From contig WFQS01000520.1 in assembly GCA_015486915.1 (NCBI GenBank), positions 1 to 5,646 on the forward strand: a stretch of DNA of 5,646 nt. The letters run 5' to 3'. The position numbers and the translations under genes were made by a program. The notes beneath the pieces are model-generated. The model was not told the DNA's origin. It searched no databases and saw nothing but the letters and a program-made list of their open reading frames with translations. Of the stretch, positions 1 through 5,646 are shown piece after piece. Source of the DNA: Desulfobacteraceae bacterium. GTDB taxonomy: Bacteria > Desulfobacterota > Desulfobacteria > Desulfobacterales > Desulfobacteraceae. The stretch's first letter is position 1. Every line of letters starts with the position of its first letter.

Positions 1-2424
1 CTTGATGGGGATACAGGTCAGGATACAGGTTCCATAAAAGATATTGTTCTGTCTGCCTTTACATCTCCTCCTAAAAAAACAGATAAAATAACTGCAATCA
101 CCAATCTTAATGCTGATGCTGACAGTAAGGCGGTTGTATTGTCCAATCTCTGGGACAGCAGTAATGATCCGAGTATAGATCCAAAAAATTATGAATATCA
201 GACTGTTGTCAAAGCCTATGATTCCCTTGGAAGTACCCATGATATTACAATAGATTATGATAAAAAATCAGGTACGGAATGGGAGTATGTTGTAAGTTGT
301 AATCCGGATGAAGATAACAGAAATCTTGTCCAGGAGACAAACAGCAAGGGGCTTCTTGCAAGGGGTACAATTAAGTTCAGCCAGAGCAGCGGTGATATCC
401 TTGATTTTACCATGGATAAATTGACAGGCAGGATAGGTAATATAGCAACTAACGGTGTCAATGATGAGAAAGCAACACATTTTACCATAGACAATTATGA
501 TGCCATGCCACTTGACGGATATGGTTTTAAACTTGGGTTTGACGGTAATAACTGGAATTTTCTGAATAGTGATGGCTCAGTGGCAGCTCCTGCAGATCTT
601 CCGGATAATTATCAAAATGCATCCATTACATATTCAGATTCCCAGAATATATATATTGCAATGGATGCTACAGATACTGAACCCGATCTTAAGATAAAAC
701 TTGATCAGCCTGCAGTTGCTACTGATTTTTTAAGTTTTGATGTTAATAATAAAAATGACCTGCATGTTCAGGGTATTGAAGGTACATCTTATTTCGGGGA
801 TACTGCAAATGACAATACAACTCTGGAGATTAATGATCCAAGTGTAATGACAACCGATTCAACGGGTATCAGTATGGTGTGGAATCCTACTGCAAATAAT
901 GATAAAGGACAATGGCAGTGGAGTAATCCAAGTGTGGCAAAGAACAATGAAACTCTTGTTGGTTCCATGAGTTATACCGATGCTACTACACCTGCTCCTA
1001 ATCCTCCTGTAAATCCGGATGCAAATGATGATGGTAACTGGGATGTTACCCACCAATACAGTGATTCAGATGAAATTACAGTAAACGATGCATCTGCCAT
1101 GACAATGAAATCGGATATTCAGCTGCAGTATGATAGCAATGCATGGCATTGGGATATGCCGGTAAAAAAAGCTGACTTTCCAACGGCAGCGACTACTTCA
1201 TGGTCTGCTCCCTTTGATAATCCTTCTTTAAGTGATATTGATAACAGTGCCGCAACGTCAAATGCCTTTGATGCAAAAGGTGCTTATCAATTAAGTTATG
1301 ACCATACAACTAAAACCTGGACAATTCCAACTTCTCCCGGAGGGTCCAGTGCCATTGTATCAGGTGATGAGACAGGGGTTACCTTTAAACTTGCCAATGG
1401 AACAACTGCAAGATATGCATTTGGATCAAATTTAACATCAGATGGAACCATTGACTTTACCATTACACCAAGTTCTCCTGCGGAATATCCGAATGCTCTG
1501 TTAACAACGGATACTGCTGTATCCCCTGCACTTGATGATATTTTGCTGGACATGAACGGAGACGGAGCAGCAACTCCTGATTTGAAATTTAACATGAACA
1601 GTAACGGGGTTTTTGAAGATAATGATATTTTTTCATTTACCATTGATCCCGATACACCACCTGCAGAATATTCCAGTGCAACCTTAAAAGGCGACCAGAA
1701 CAGTGCGATAATAGACCTTGACGGTTCAGGAAATGAGAACGATAAAAAAGATGTTGTCTTCTCTTTTGCAAATCCTTTGAAATACGGTTCTTCCACTGAC
1801 CCGTATAAGGACAGAAGTACAATATCCTTTGATATAGACGGGTCAACTGCCTGGGAGAGTATTTCAAAAGATAATATAAGCAGGACAGGGTATTACAGCT
1901 TTACTGCTGATTTTCTTGGAGGAGAAACCGGTTCAACTGAGCAGGATATCCAATTTGATATAGGTAGTAAATATGACGGTGTTAATTTTGTGAACGATTC
2001 CATGTCAACGAGCCAGTATTCCAAATCTTCAACAACAATCTTCCAGGATGGAGACGGCTATGCTGCAGGCGATCTTCAGGGAGTAGATGTGGCATCGGAC
2101 GGAGTTATGACAGGCACTTATTCCAATGGACAGCTGATACCTCTTTTCCGCGTGGGGCTTGCAAAGTTTTTAAATAATCAGGGACTTTTTGCAGATGGTG
2201 GAAATCTTTTCCGTGAAACACGGGAAAGTGGGGGTGCAATAACCAATAAGCCGGGTGAAAACGGGCTTGGAACCCTCTCGCCCAACTCCCTTGAAATGTC
2301 AAACGTGGACCTTTCACAGGAATTTGTAAAAATGATAACCACACAGAGAGGTTTTCAGGCAAATTCAAAGACAATAACAACAGTAGATGATATGATGAGT
2401 ACAGTTATCCAGATGAAAAGATAA
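1..2424 (+). CDS. flgE: Flagellar hook protein FlgE, 5'-truncated by the window edge, unusually long
   Basis: This is the subunit of the extracellular flagellar hook, the universal joint between rod and filament. The frame is open from base 1, so the TTG at 139 is internal and the true start lies upstream; 807 residues are visible. Near the start, the stretch TVVKAYDSLGSTHDITIDY (residues 68-86) is typical of the FlgE D2 region, followed by GLLARGTIKFSQSSGDI. The last ~110 residues are classic FlgE: GTYSNGQLIPLFRVGLAKF, then NPGxxGLGTL-like and NSLEMSNVDLSQEFVKMITTQRGFQAN, ending in VDDMMSTVIQMKR, the coiled D0/D1 strand. Residues ~170-620 are a large variable insertion rich in Asp, Asn, Ser and Thr, with degenerate repeats and one Pro-rich linker (991-1017). 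Salmonella FlgE is about 400 residues; other long hooks exist, for example in Campylobacter. Identity is firm from the ends; the roles of the central domains are unknown. Confidence 0.95.
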   Translation, partial: LDGDTGQDTGSIKDIVLSAFTSPPKKTDKITAITNLNADADSKAVVLSNLWDSSNDPSIDPKNYEYQTVVKAYDSLGSTHDITIDYDKKSGTEWEYVVSCNPDEDNRNLVQETNSKGLLARGTIKFSQSSGDILDFTMDKLTGRIGNIATNGVNDEKATHFTIDNYDAMPLDGYGFKLGFDGNNWNFLNSDGSVAAPADLPDNYQNASITYSDSQNIYIAMDATDTEPDLKIKLDQPAVATDFLSFDVNNKNDLHVQGIEGTSYFGDTANDNTTLEINDPSVMTTDSTGISMVWNPTANNDKGQWQWSNPSVAKNNETLVGSMSYTDATTPAPNPPVNPDANDDGNWDVTHQYSDSDEITVNDASAMTMKSDIQLQYDSNAWHWDMPVKKADFPTAATTSWSAPFDNPSLSDIDNSAATSNAFDAKGAYQLSYDHTTKTWTIPTSPGGSSAIVSGDETGVTFKLANGTTARYAFGSNLTSDGTIDFTITPSSPAEYPNALLTTDTAVSPALDDILLDMNGDGAATPDLKFNMNSNGVFEDNDIFSFTIDPDTPPAEYSSATLKGDQNSAIIDLDGSGNENDKKDVVFSFANPLKYGSSTDPYKDRSTISFDIDGSTAWESISKDNISRTGYYSFTADFLGGETGSTEQDIQFDIGSKYDGVNFVNDSMSTSQYSKSSTTIFQDGDGYAAGDLQGVDVASDGVMTGTYSNGQLIPLFRVGLAKFLNNQGLFADGGNLFRETRESGGAITNKPGENGLGTLSPNSLEMSNVDLSQEFVKMITTQRGFQANSKTITTVDDMMSTVIQMKR
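820..1332 (+). repeat. Degenerate Trp-centred repeats in the FlgE variable region
   Basis: Protein-level repeat inside flgE. Copy 1 (820-930) reads LEINDPSVMT, then TGISMVWNP, then QWQWSNP. Copy 2 (1072-1161) reads EITVNDASAMT, then DIQLQYDS, then AWHWDMP. A third, shorter copy (1279-1332) keeps only YQLSYDH and TWTIP. A related strand-turn-strand, GYGFKLGFDG then NWNF, lies at 517-561. The shared pattern is ND-P/A-S-x-MT, a beta strand ending in an aromatic residue plus Asp or Asn, a turn, and a W-x-W strand. DNA identity between copies is low, so the duplications are old. A Pro-rich linker lies between copies 1 and 2. Confidence 0.6.
1477..1842 (+). repeat. Two tandem ~60-residue repeats in FlgE with acidic, Ca-loop-like segments
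   Basis: Copy A (1477-1650) and copy B (1660-1842) both start with PAEY followed by an Ala two residues on (PNA, SSA), have an acidic loop near the middle, and end in a SF-x-I-D strand (IFSFTIDP; TISFDIDG). The acidic loops are LDMNGDGAATPD (1546-1581) and IDLDGSGNENDK (1711-1746), which resemble EF-hand or dockerin-type DxDxDG calcium loops. A more diverged relative lies at 601-750 (NYQNA at the start, FLSFDV at the end), and the segment just before copy A also ends in IDFTITP. Repeat structure is seen in the translation; calcium binding is inference. Confidence 0.6.
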
Positions 2425-2436
2425 ATAAATATTTTA

Positions 2437-2515
2437 CTGTCATGGCTTTTTACTTTTCTATTCGCCATATTCATGACAGGAAATCCATTAGAATGACGTA
2501 TTCAATTTTTTTTTT
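2437..2515 (+). terminator. Possible terminator region after flgE
   Basis: Thirteen bases after the flgE stop, CTGTCATG (2437-2444) and CATGACAG (2472-2479) form a perfect 8-bp inverted repeat around a 27-nt loop. ATGGC (2442-2446) can instead pair with GCCAT (2464-2468). A weak second stem (GAAT 2491-2494 with ATTC 2500-2503) is followed by ten T at 2506-2515. The strong stem is too far from the T-run for a classical intrinsic terminator, so the exact form is uncertain. Confidence 0.4.
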
Positions 2516-2642
2516 ATTGTATCCATAATAGTTTTTGTTCCAGATAATCAGTCTTTTAATCTTTTTTGTCTTGTTTTTTGGCAAAAGAGTTAAAAAAATC
2601 GTTTTGGTTCTGGCTTGTCTATGCGTGTTTCACCACAATATT

Positions 2643-2678
2643 ACCTTTTGTGACAAGGTTTCAGACCTTTTTTTGTGA
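2643..2678 (+). terminator. Small hairpin plus T-run with a competing alternative pairing
   Basis: AAGGT (2655-2659) pairs with ACCTT (2665-2669) around a 5-nt loop, and seven T follow (2668-2674), the layout of a weak intrinsic terminator. An identical ACCTT at 2643-2647 could pair with the same AAGGT instead. The two ACCTT arms begin a near-direct repeat, ACCTTTTGTGA and ACCTTTTTTTGTGA. The stem is only 5 bp, so termination strength would be low. Confidence 0.3.
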
Positions 2679-2730
2679 TTTCTTTTTTCATTCATGGAAA
2701 TATTATATTTTTTTAAAATTTGAATCGCTA

Positions 2731-2747
2731 TTGGTATAATGTTTGCT
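2731..2747 (+). promoter_or_regulatory. Candidate sigma-54 promoter for fliL-fliM, overlapping a TATAAT box
   Basis: TTGGTATAATGTTTGCT has GG at 2733-2734 and GC at 2745-2746, exactly ten bases apart as sigma-54 (RpoN) requires. It matches the TTGG and TTGC cores of the consensus, but CAC is replaced by TAT. Transcription would start near 2757, giving a leader of about 145 nt before fliL. The same bases contain a perfect sigma-70 -10 box, TATAAT (2735-2740), with a weak -35, TTTAAA (2712-2717), 17 bp upstream. Class II flagellar genes in many deltaproteobacteria use sigma-54, which favours that reading, but either factor could act here. Confidence 0.45.
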
Positions 2748-2786
2748 TTTTTGTATCTTATCCATGTATATATAGACAGCTACGGG

Positions 2787-2819
2787 CTGATTTGAATTTG
2801 CTCCGAATCAGGAGTTTTT
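2787..2819 (+). promoter_or_regulatory. Leader hairpin with short T-run upstream of fliL
   Basis: CTGATT (2787-2792) pairs perfectly with AATCAG (2806-2811) around a 13-nt loop, and five T follow at 2815-2819. It sits in the presumed 5' leader of fliL, about 30 nt after the predicted start of transcription. It could be a weak attenuator or an mRNA stability element, or chance in AT-rich DNA. Confidence 0.25.
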
Positions 2820-2889
2820 ATAAAAGTCGGTATGGCCAAAGCAGGGAGACAGGCTTTAATACTGTGATAAAAAGCAAAATAGTTTTTTT

Positions 2890-2894
2890 GGAGG
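2890..2894 (+). promoter_or_regulatory. Ribosome binding site deciding the GTG start of fliL
   Basis: GGAGG lies 7 nt before the GTG at 2902. It is the strongest Shine-Dalgarno match in the region and fixes the non-ATG start of fliL. Confidence 0.8.
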
Positions 2895-2901
2895 GCTGTC
2901 T

Positions 2902-3492
2902 GTGGCAGTAAAAACTGAAATCAATATAGAGGACACTGTGGGCAAAAAGCCCGGTAAAGATGACCTTCCTAAAAAGAAATCCCTGTTAAAGCGGCTTTTT
3001 ACTTTAAAAATGATTATAATTTATTGTGTTGTTTTTTTACTTGTGGCTGGAGGTCTTTTTGCAGGCTGGTTTTTCTTTTTAAAAGGAAATGACAAAGCTG
3101 CAACTGAAAAAGCGAAACTGGAAGCACAAAAGAATAAGGCCGGGAAACAACATGCAGAAAAAAAGAAGCTGCCCCGGTTTAAGGATATTGTTGAACTTGC
3201 TCCTTTTGCTAAGATAAAATTACAGCCAAGTGGTAAATTTTCTTCCATTACCATGTATATTGCATTGAAGCTTGCAAATAGTAATATGAGAACGTCTATT
3301 GTAACTGAAAATAAAAGGATAAGACGTATCATTATTCGGGAAACCGGTAAGATGACGTGGCTTGTTCTAAGGAATTCCCAGGGAAAACTCAGGTTGAAAT
3401 ACAGACTTATTGCGAGTATAAATTTTTTGTTGGGAAAATCGTCAGGGGCAAGGATAAAAAATCTTTATTTTACACATTTTATTATGCAGTGA
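2902..3492 (+). CDS. fliL: Flagellar basal body-associated protein FliL
   Basis: FliL is a single-pass inner-membrane protein that surrounds or supports the stator units and affects motor torque. The 196 residues start at GTG behind a good GGAGG. Residues 1-35 are a charged, Lys-rich cytoplasmic tail; residues ~37-60 are one hydrophobic membrane helix (MIIIYCVVFLLVAGGLFAGW); residues ~61-92 are a Lys/Ala/Glu-rich periplasmic linker; and the rest is the FliL domain. FKDIVELAPFAKIKL and FSSITMYIALKLAN match the usual first strands. The C terminus, RIKNLYFTHFIMQ, is the family's typical ending (VYFTxFVxQ). The segment at residues ~140-160 (RRIIIRETGKMTWLVLRNSQ) departs from the usual RDAIILLLSSKxYEDLxxxEGK pattern, so the protein is divergent there. 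It lies directly upstream of fliM, the common arrangement. Confidence 0.9.
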   Translation: MAVKTEINIEDTVGKKPGKDDLPKKKSLLKRLFTLKMIIIYCVVFLLVAGGLFAGWFFFLKGNDKAATEKAKLEAQKNKAGKQHAEKKKLPRFKDIVELAPFAKIKLQPSGKFSSITMYIALKLANSNMRTSIVTENKRIRRIIIRETGKMTWLVLRNSQGKLRLKYRLIASINFLLGKSSGARIKNLYFTHFIMQ

Positions 3493-3506
3493 TGAATAAA
3501 TTATGA
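3492..3506 (+). other. Possible 4-codon coupling frame (MNKL) between fliL and fliM
   Basis: The last A of the fliL TGA stop begins an ATG (3492), which reads Met-Asn-Lys-Leu and stops at TGA 3504-3506. That stop overlaps the fliM ATG (3503-3505) as ATGA. fliM itself has no clear Shine-Dalgarno sequence. The two overlapping stop/start pairs could carry terminating ribosomes from fliL to fliM. This is an inference from sequence layout and could be chance. Confidence 0.3.
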
Positions 3507-4483
3507 GTGAGATACTATCCCAGGATGAGGTTGACAGTCTGCTTGCAGGGCTTGACTCAGGTGACGTTGAAGCTGAAACTGAAGTTGTTGAGCAGGATAC
3601 TGATGGAATAAGTGCCTATGATTTTACAAGTCAGGACAAGGTTGTCAGGGCAAGGATGCCTACCTTTGATGTTATCAATGAGAGACTTTCAAGGGAGATA
3701 AGGGCGAGCATGTCAACCCTGCTGAGAACAAATGTTGACGTCAGTGTTAATCCCCTTGATACTTTGAAATTTTCAGAGTTTGTACGAAGTCTTCCAGTGC
3801 CAACAAGCCTGCATGTATTTCGTATGGAGCCGTTAAGGGGACACGGCCTTGTCATCCTTGACAGCCAACTTGTGTACAATCTCATAGACAGCTTTTTCGG
3901 GGGTGCGGGCCTTGGTGCTGCAAGGGTTGAAGGTAGGGAATTTACCGCCATAGAAGAGGTTATGATCAAAAAAATTGTTGTTGCATGCCTCAAAAATATC
4001 GAAACGGCATGGCTTCCCATTGAACCTGTTAAAACTTCACTTATAAGATCGGAGATGAATCCCCAGTTTGCTGCCATCGTACTACCCACGGATCTTGTTA
4101 TTGTTACAAGATTTGAGATTGAACTGGAGCAGGCTGCAGGTACCCTTGTGGTCTGTCTGCCCTATTCAATGATAGAACCATTAAGGGCAAAGCTTGCCTC
4201 GGGATTCCAGGCTGAGACCGAGGAAATTGATATGACATGGCGCAGAAGACTTGAAGAGATAATTCTGTCATCAATGATAGACTTAAGAGTGGAACTCGGC
4301 GCCACAGAAATATCCGGAGAGCGGCTTGTTTATATGCAGAAGGGAGATGTGATCCAACTTGACTGCGATGCAAAGGACATGCTGACCGGATATATAGGCA
4401 GGCTTCCCAAACTTAAAGGATATGCCGGAATCAGACGCGGAATGCAGGCCTTCAGGGTAGAAGAAAAAATTTTCATAGATTGA
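3503..4483 (+). CDS. fliM: Flagellar motor switch protein FliM
   Basis: FliM forms the middle of the cytoplasmic C-ring, binds phosphorylated CheY and, with FliG and FliN, sets the direction of rotation. The 326 residues compare with 334 in Salmonella. The N terminus, MSEILSQDEVDSLL, is the conserved CheY-P binding peptide, followed by an acidic linker (residues ~17-45). The CheC-like middle domain (~46-235) contains FFGGAG (131-136), carrying the conserved GGxG-type turn that contacts FliG, and the REFTAIEEVM segment. A SpoA domain (~250-322), which pairs with FliN, closes the protein. The ATG start puts the CheY peptide at residue 4 and is well supported, although the upstream sequence lacks a Shine-Dalgarno, suggesting translation coupled to fliL. 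No fliN follows; the gene is the last + strand gene of the cluster. Confidence 0.97.
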   Translation: MSEILSQDEVDSLLAGLDSGDVEAETEVVEQDTDGISAYDFTSQDKVVRARMPTFDVINERLSREIRASMSTLLRTNVDVSVNPLDTLKFSEFVRSLPVPTSLHVFRMEPLRGHGLVILDSQLVYNLIDSFFGGAGLGAARVEGREFTAIEEVMIKKIVVACLKNIETAWLPIEPVKTSLIRSEMNPQFAAIVLPTDLVIVTRFEIELEQAAGTLVVCLPYSMIEPLRAKLASGFQAETEEIDMTWRRRLEEIILSSMIDLRVELGATEISGERLVYMQKGDVIQLDCDAKDMLTGYIGRLPKLKGYAGIRRGMQAFRVEEKIFID

Positions 4484-4520
4484 AAAATAAATTTCATTTT
4501 TTATCTACAAATTTATATTT

Positions 4521-4567
4521 ACCGGGCAAATCCCGGTCTGCCTCATGGCAGTGTACTTTTCTGCCAG
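4521..4567 (+). terminator. Tandem hairpin cluster after fliM
   Basis: Thirty-seven bases after the fliM stop, ACCGGG (4521-4526) and CCCGGT (4532-4537) form a perfect 6-bp stem with a 5-nt loop. Directly after it, CTGCC (4538-4542) can pair with GGCAG (4547-4551) over a 4-nt loop, or TGGCAG (4546-4551) with CTGCCA (4561-4566) over a 9-nt loop containing four T. No long T-run follows the stems. A transcription end or mRNA-stabilising 3' structure shared by the convergent genes is plausible, but classical terminator form is lacking. Confidence 0.4.
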
Positions 4568-4590
4568 TATATGTCTACAGTTTATGGATG

Positions 4591-4638
4591 AATTTGAAAT
4601 ATGATTTATTCTCTGTAATAAAGGTACAATTTGAAATA
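4591..4638 (+). repeat. Short direct repeat AATTTGAAATA, two copies
   Basis: Identical 11-bp copies lie at 4591-4601 and 4628-4638 in the fliM/folate gene intergenic region. Each contains TTGAAA, similar to a -35 box, but no -10 box lies at good spacing. The repeat is AT-rich and may be chance. Confidence 0.25.
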
Positions 4639-4666
4639 GTGTCTTAACTACTATGTGAAAATTGTA

Positions 4667-4736
4667 AGCATACACTACGTACGGGTCCGTGTGGGAGGCG
4701 CACAGGGTAACCGGAGCTCTCAGAGGTGTGTATGCT
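4667..4736. other. GC-rich structured element between convergent genes, possible group II intron 3'-end remnant or small RNA
   Basis: AGCATACAC (4667-4675) and GTGTATGCT (4728-4736) form a perfect 9-bp stem closing a 70-nt unit. The inside is GC-rich (30 of 45 bases at 4681-4725) in an AT-rich gap. It contains an imperfect hairpin tipped by a GTAA (GNRA) tetraloop at 4707-4710, closed by GG/CC, with GAGG (4695-4698 area) able to pair toward CTCT further down. The run ACGTACGGGTCC (4677-4688) followed by GTGTGGGAGG and the GNRA hairpin resembles the 3' strand of domain V plus domain VI of a bacterial group II intron. The matching 5' strand of domain V is not visible and no reverse transcriptase is present, so if real it is a degraded fragment. 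The perfect outer stem is not explained by that model. Confidence 0.35.
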
Positions 4737-4764
4737 CATAAATGCAGCGGTTTTTGCCTGTATC

Positions 4765-5646
4765 CTAAATATTGTTGAGAATAGAGATAACCTCTCTGCA
4801 TTTCTCCTCAGAGCGTTGTTGAATGGCTTCTGCCTCCTGGATAATTTTTGTTTTATACGCTTTATCCTCAATGTCCTTTAAATTGATCATAACATTCTGA
4901 AATGCGCCCCAGATTCCTGTTTCCAATGCTTTTGCTCCAACCTGTACATCGGATTTGGATGCAGGATTGCTGTATTTTGCAGATTCACACATCAAATCCC
5001 AGGCTTTATTGCCAAGGTGCATGGTTGACAGGGGAATTTTAATGGCGGTTATCAGGCCTGCCTGCATTGCAGCAGAACGGTTTGTTTTTTCCTTTTCTGT
5101 CCCGCGGGGCATTCTAAGTGCCTGCATATATTCATTATAAGCAGAGGTATCAGCATCAATTAAGGGAATGAGTTCCTGAGTAAGCTCATGGAGAACAGGA
5201 ATGATTTTTTGCATATATTTTTCTCTGTCTTCAAATTTTCTGACTCCATAGGTCAGTTTTGCCGCCATTGCTCCAAGACCCGTACCCATTGCAGCCATTG
5301 CAGCCGATGCAGAACCGCCACCAGGTGTTGAAGTACGCGAAGCGATCTCTTCAATAAATTCTCTGACACTCAATGAGGCAAGTGGTTCATCAAGGGGCTC
5401 TGCAACAATGTATTCTATGATTCTTTTTTCCGGATTAAAGGGGGCAACGGAGTTTAATCCCATACGTTCAATGGCAAGGCGGATCTTGCTGCTTTCTTCA
5501 TATATAAAAAGATTTTCCTTTTCAATATAATAATCTGCTGCCATGAGCATTGCCTCAAGGGGTACGATTCCCACTATTTCAGAGCCTGCAACTGCCACAT
5601 TCAGGGCGGCAGCTTCCTTTTTTACCTCTTCAAAAAGAACATGAAC
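4765..5646 (-). CDS. Bifunctional glutamate formimidoyltransferase / formimidoyl-THF cyclodeaminase, 5'-truncated by the window edge
   Basis: The formimidoyltransferase moves the formimino group from N-formimino-L-glutamate to tetrahydrofolate; the cyclodeaminase then releases ammonia and gives 5,10-methenyl-THF, linking histidine (or purine) breakdown to one-carbon metabolism in the cytoplasm. The frame is open to the window edge, so the GTG at 5598 is internal. The visible 293 residues begin VHVLFEEVKKEAAALN and continue AVAGSEIVGIVPLEAM, the typical C-terminal part of the transferase domain, which ends near KRIIEYIVAE. After a short linker comes a full cyclodeaminase domain (from ~residue 93) with the STPGGGSASAAMAAMG glycine-rich motif at ~106-121 and the DADTSAYNEYMQALRMPR segment. 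The stop is TAG at 4765. It is the fused form, as in animal FTCD. The gene converges on fliM and has no functional link to it. Confidence 0.93.
   Translation of the reverse strand, partial: VHVLFEEVKKEAAALNVAVAGSEIVGIVPLEAMLMAADYYIEKENLFIYEESSKIRLAIERMGLNSVAPFNPEKRIIEYIVAEPLDEPLASLSVREFIEEIASRTSTPGGGSASAAMAAMGTGLGAMAAKLTYGVRKFEDREKYMQKIIPVLHELTQELIPLIDADTSAYNEYMQALRMPRGTEKEKTNRSAAMQAGLITAIKIPLSTMHLGNKAWDLMCESAKYSNPASKSDVQVGAKALETGIWGAFQNVMINLKDIEDKAYKTKIIQEAEAIQQRSEEKCREVISILNNI

Larger units (their letters stand above)
2425..2901. other. AT-rich intergenic region between flgE and fliL, no convincing gene
   Basis: The 477 bp are strongly AT-rich, with many T-runs on the + strand (longest: ten T at 2506-2515). 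Besides the elements listed separately, CTTTTTTG (2561-2568) can pair with CAAAAGAG (2582-2589), eight pairs including one G-U, across a 13-nt loop. A 63-codon frame from TTG at 2720 to 2911 has no ribosome binding site, no recognisable product, and overlaps the fliL start, so I do not call it. The length and promoter-like signals suggest that fliL starts a new transcription unit. Confidence 0.6.

Noticed and set aside
1296..1796. 166-codon - strand frame opposite flgE
   Set aside because: It is a shadow of the repeat-rich flgE coding strand; FlgE reads through the whole stretch with family-typical ends.
2607..2625. Second sigma-54-like site, TGGCTTGTCTATGC
   Set aside because: The GG and GC are nine bases apart instead of ten, which sigma-54 does not normally tolerate.
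2720..2911. 63-codon + strand frame between flgE and fliL
   Set aside because: TTG start with no ribosome binding site, contains the promoter-like motif and leader hairpin, overlaps the fliL start, and the product has no recognisable features.
4594..4621. Sigma-70 promoter in the fliM/folate gene gap (TTGAAA with TGTAAT)
   Set aside because: The spacer is only 14 bp with the good -10 box, and there is no + strand gene downstream.
4681..4730. Possible c-di-GMP (GEMM) riboswitch because of GCGCACAGGGTAACC
   Set aside because: The second half of the GEMM motif is absent and the element lies between two convergent gene ends, not upstream of a gene.
4644..4871. 75-codon - strand frame running from inside the folate gene into the intergenic region
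   Set aside because: It overlaps the end of the well-supported cyclodeaminase in another frame and its translation is Arg/Ser/Lys-rich with no domain.

Overview
The window looks like part of a sulfate-reducer-type deltaproteobacterial chromosome (Desulfobacterota, perhaps Desulfobacterales). This is inferred from AT-rich composition, a very long hook protein whose C-terminal part resembles deltaproteobacterial FlgE, and a candidate sigma-54 promoter in a flagellar cluster. No marker gene fixes the taxonomy.

Layout. Positions 1-2424 (+) hold the 3' part of a giant flagellar hook gene, flgE, whose 5' end lies outside the window. An AT-rich 477-bp gap (2425-2901) follows, with hairpins, T-runs and a candidate sigma-54 promoter overlapping a TATAAT box. 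Then come fliL (2902-3492) and fliM (3503-4483) on the + strand, 10 bp apart and probably translationally coupled. A 281-bp convergent gap (4484-4764) holds a tandem hairpin cluster and, further on, a GC-rich structured patch closed by a perfect 9-bp inverted repeat. Positions 4765-5646 (-) hold the 3' part of a bifunctional glutamate formimidoyltransferase/formimidoyl-THF cyclodeaminase gene, whose 5' end is also outside the window.

How the genes work together. FlgE builds the extracellular hook. FliL is a membrane protein beside the stator and rotor, and FliM is the C-ring protein that binds CheY-P to switch rotation. fliL and fliM look like one transcription unit separate from flgE. fliN, which often follows fliM, is absent here: the flagellar cluster ends at fliM and meets an unrelated folate/one-carbon gene tail to tail.

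Most unusual points: the repeat-expanded hook protein with acidic, calcium-loop-like segments; the structured GC-rich patch between fliM and the folate gene, which resembles the 3' end of a group II intron but lacks a full domain V; and the possible regulatory leader of fliL. I see no convincing new defence, mobile or biosynthetic system.
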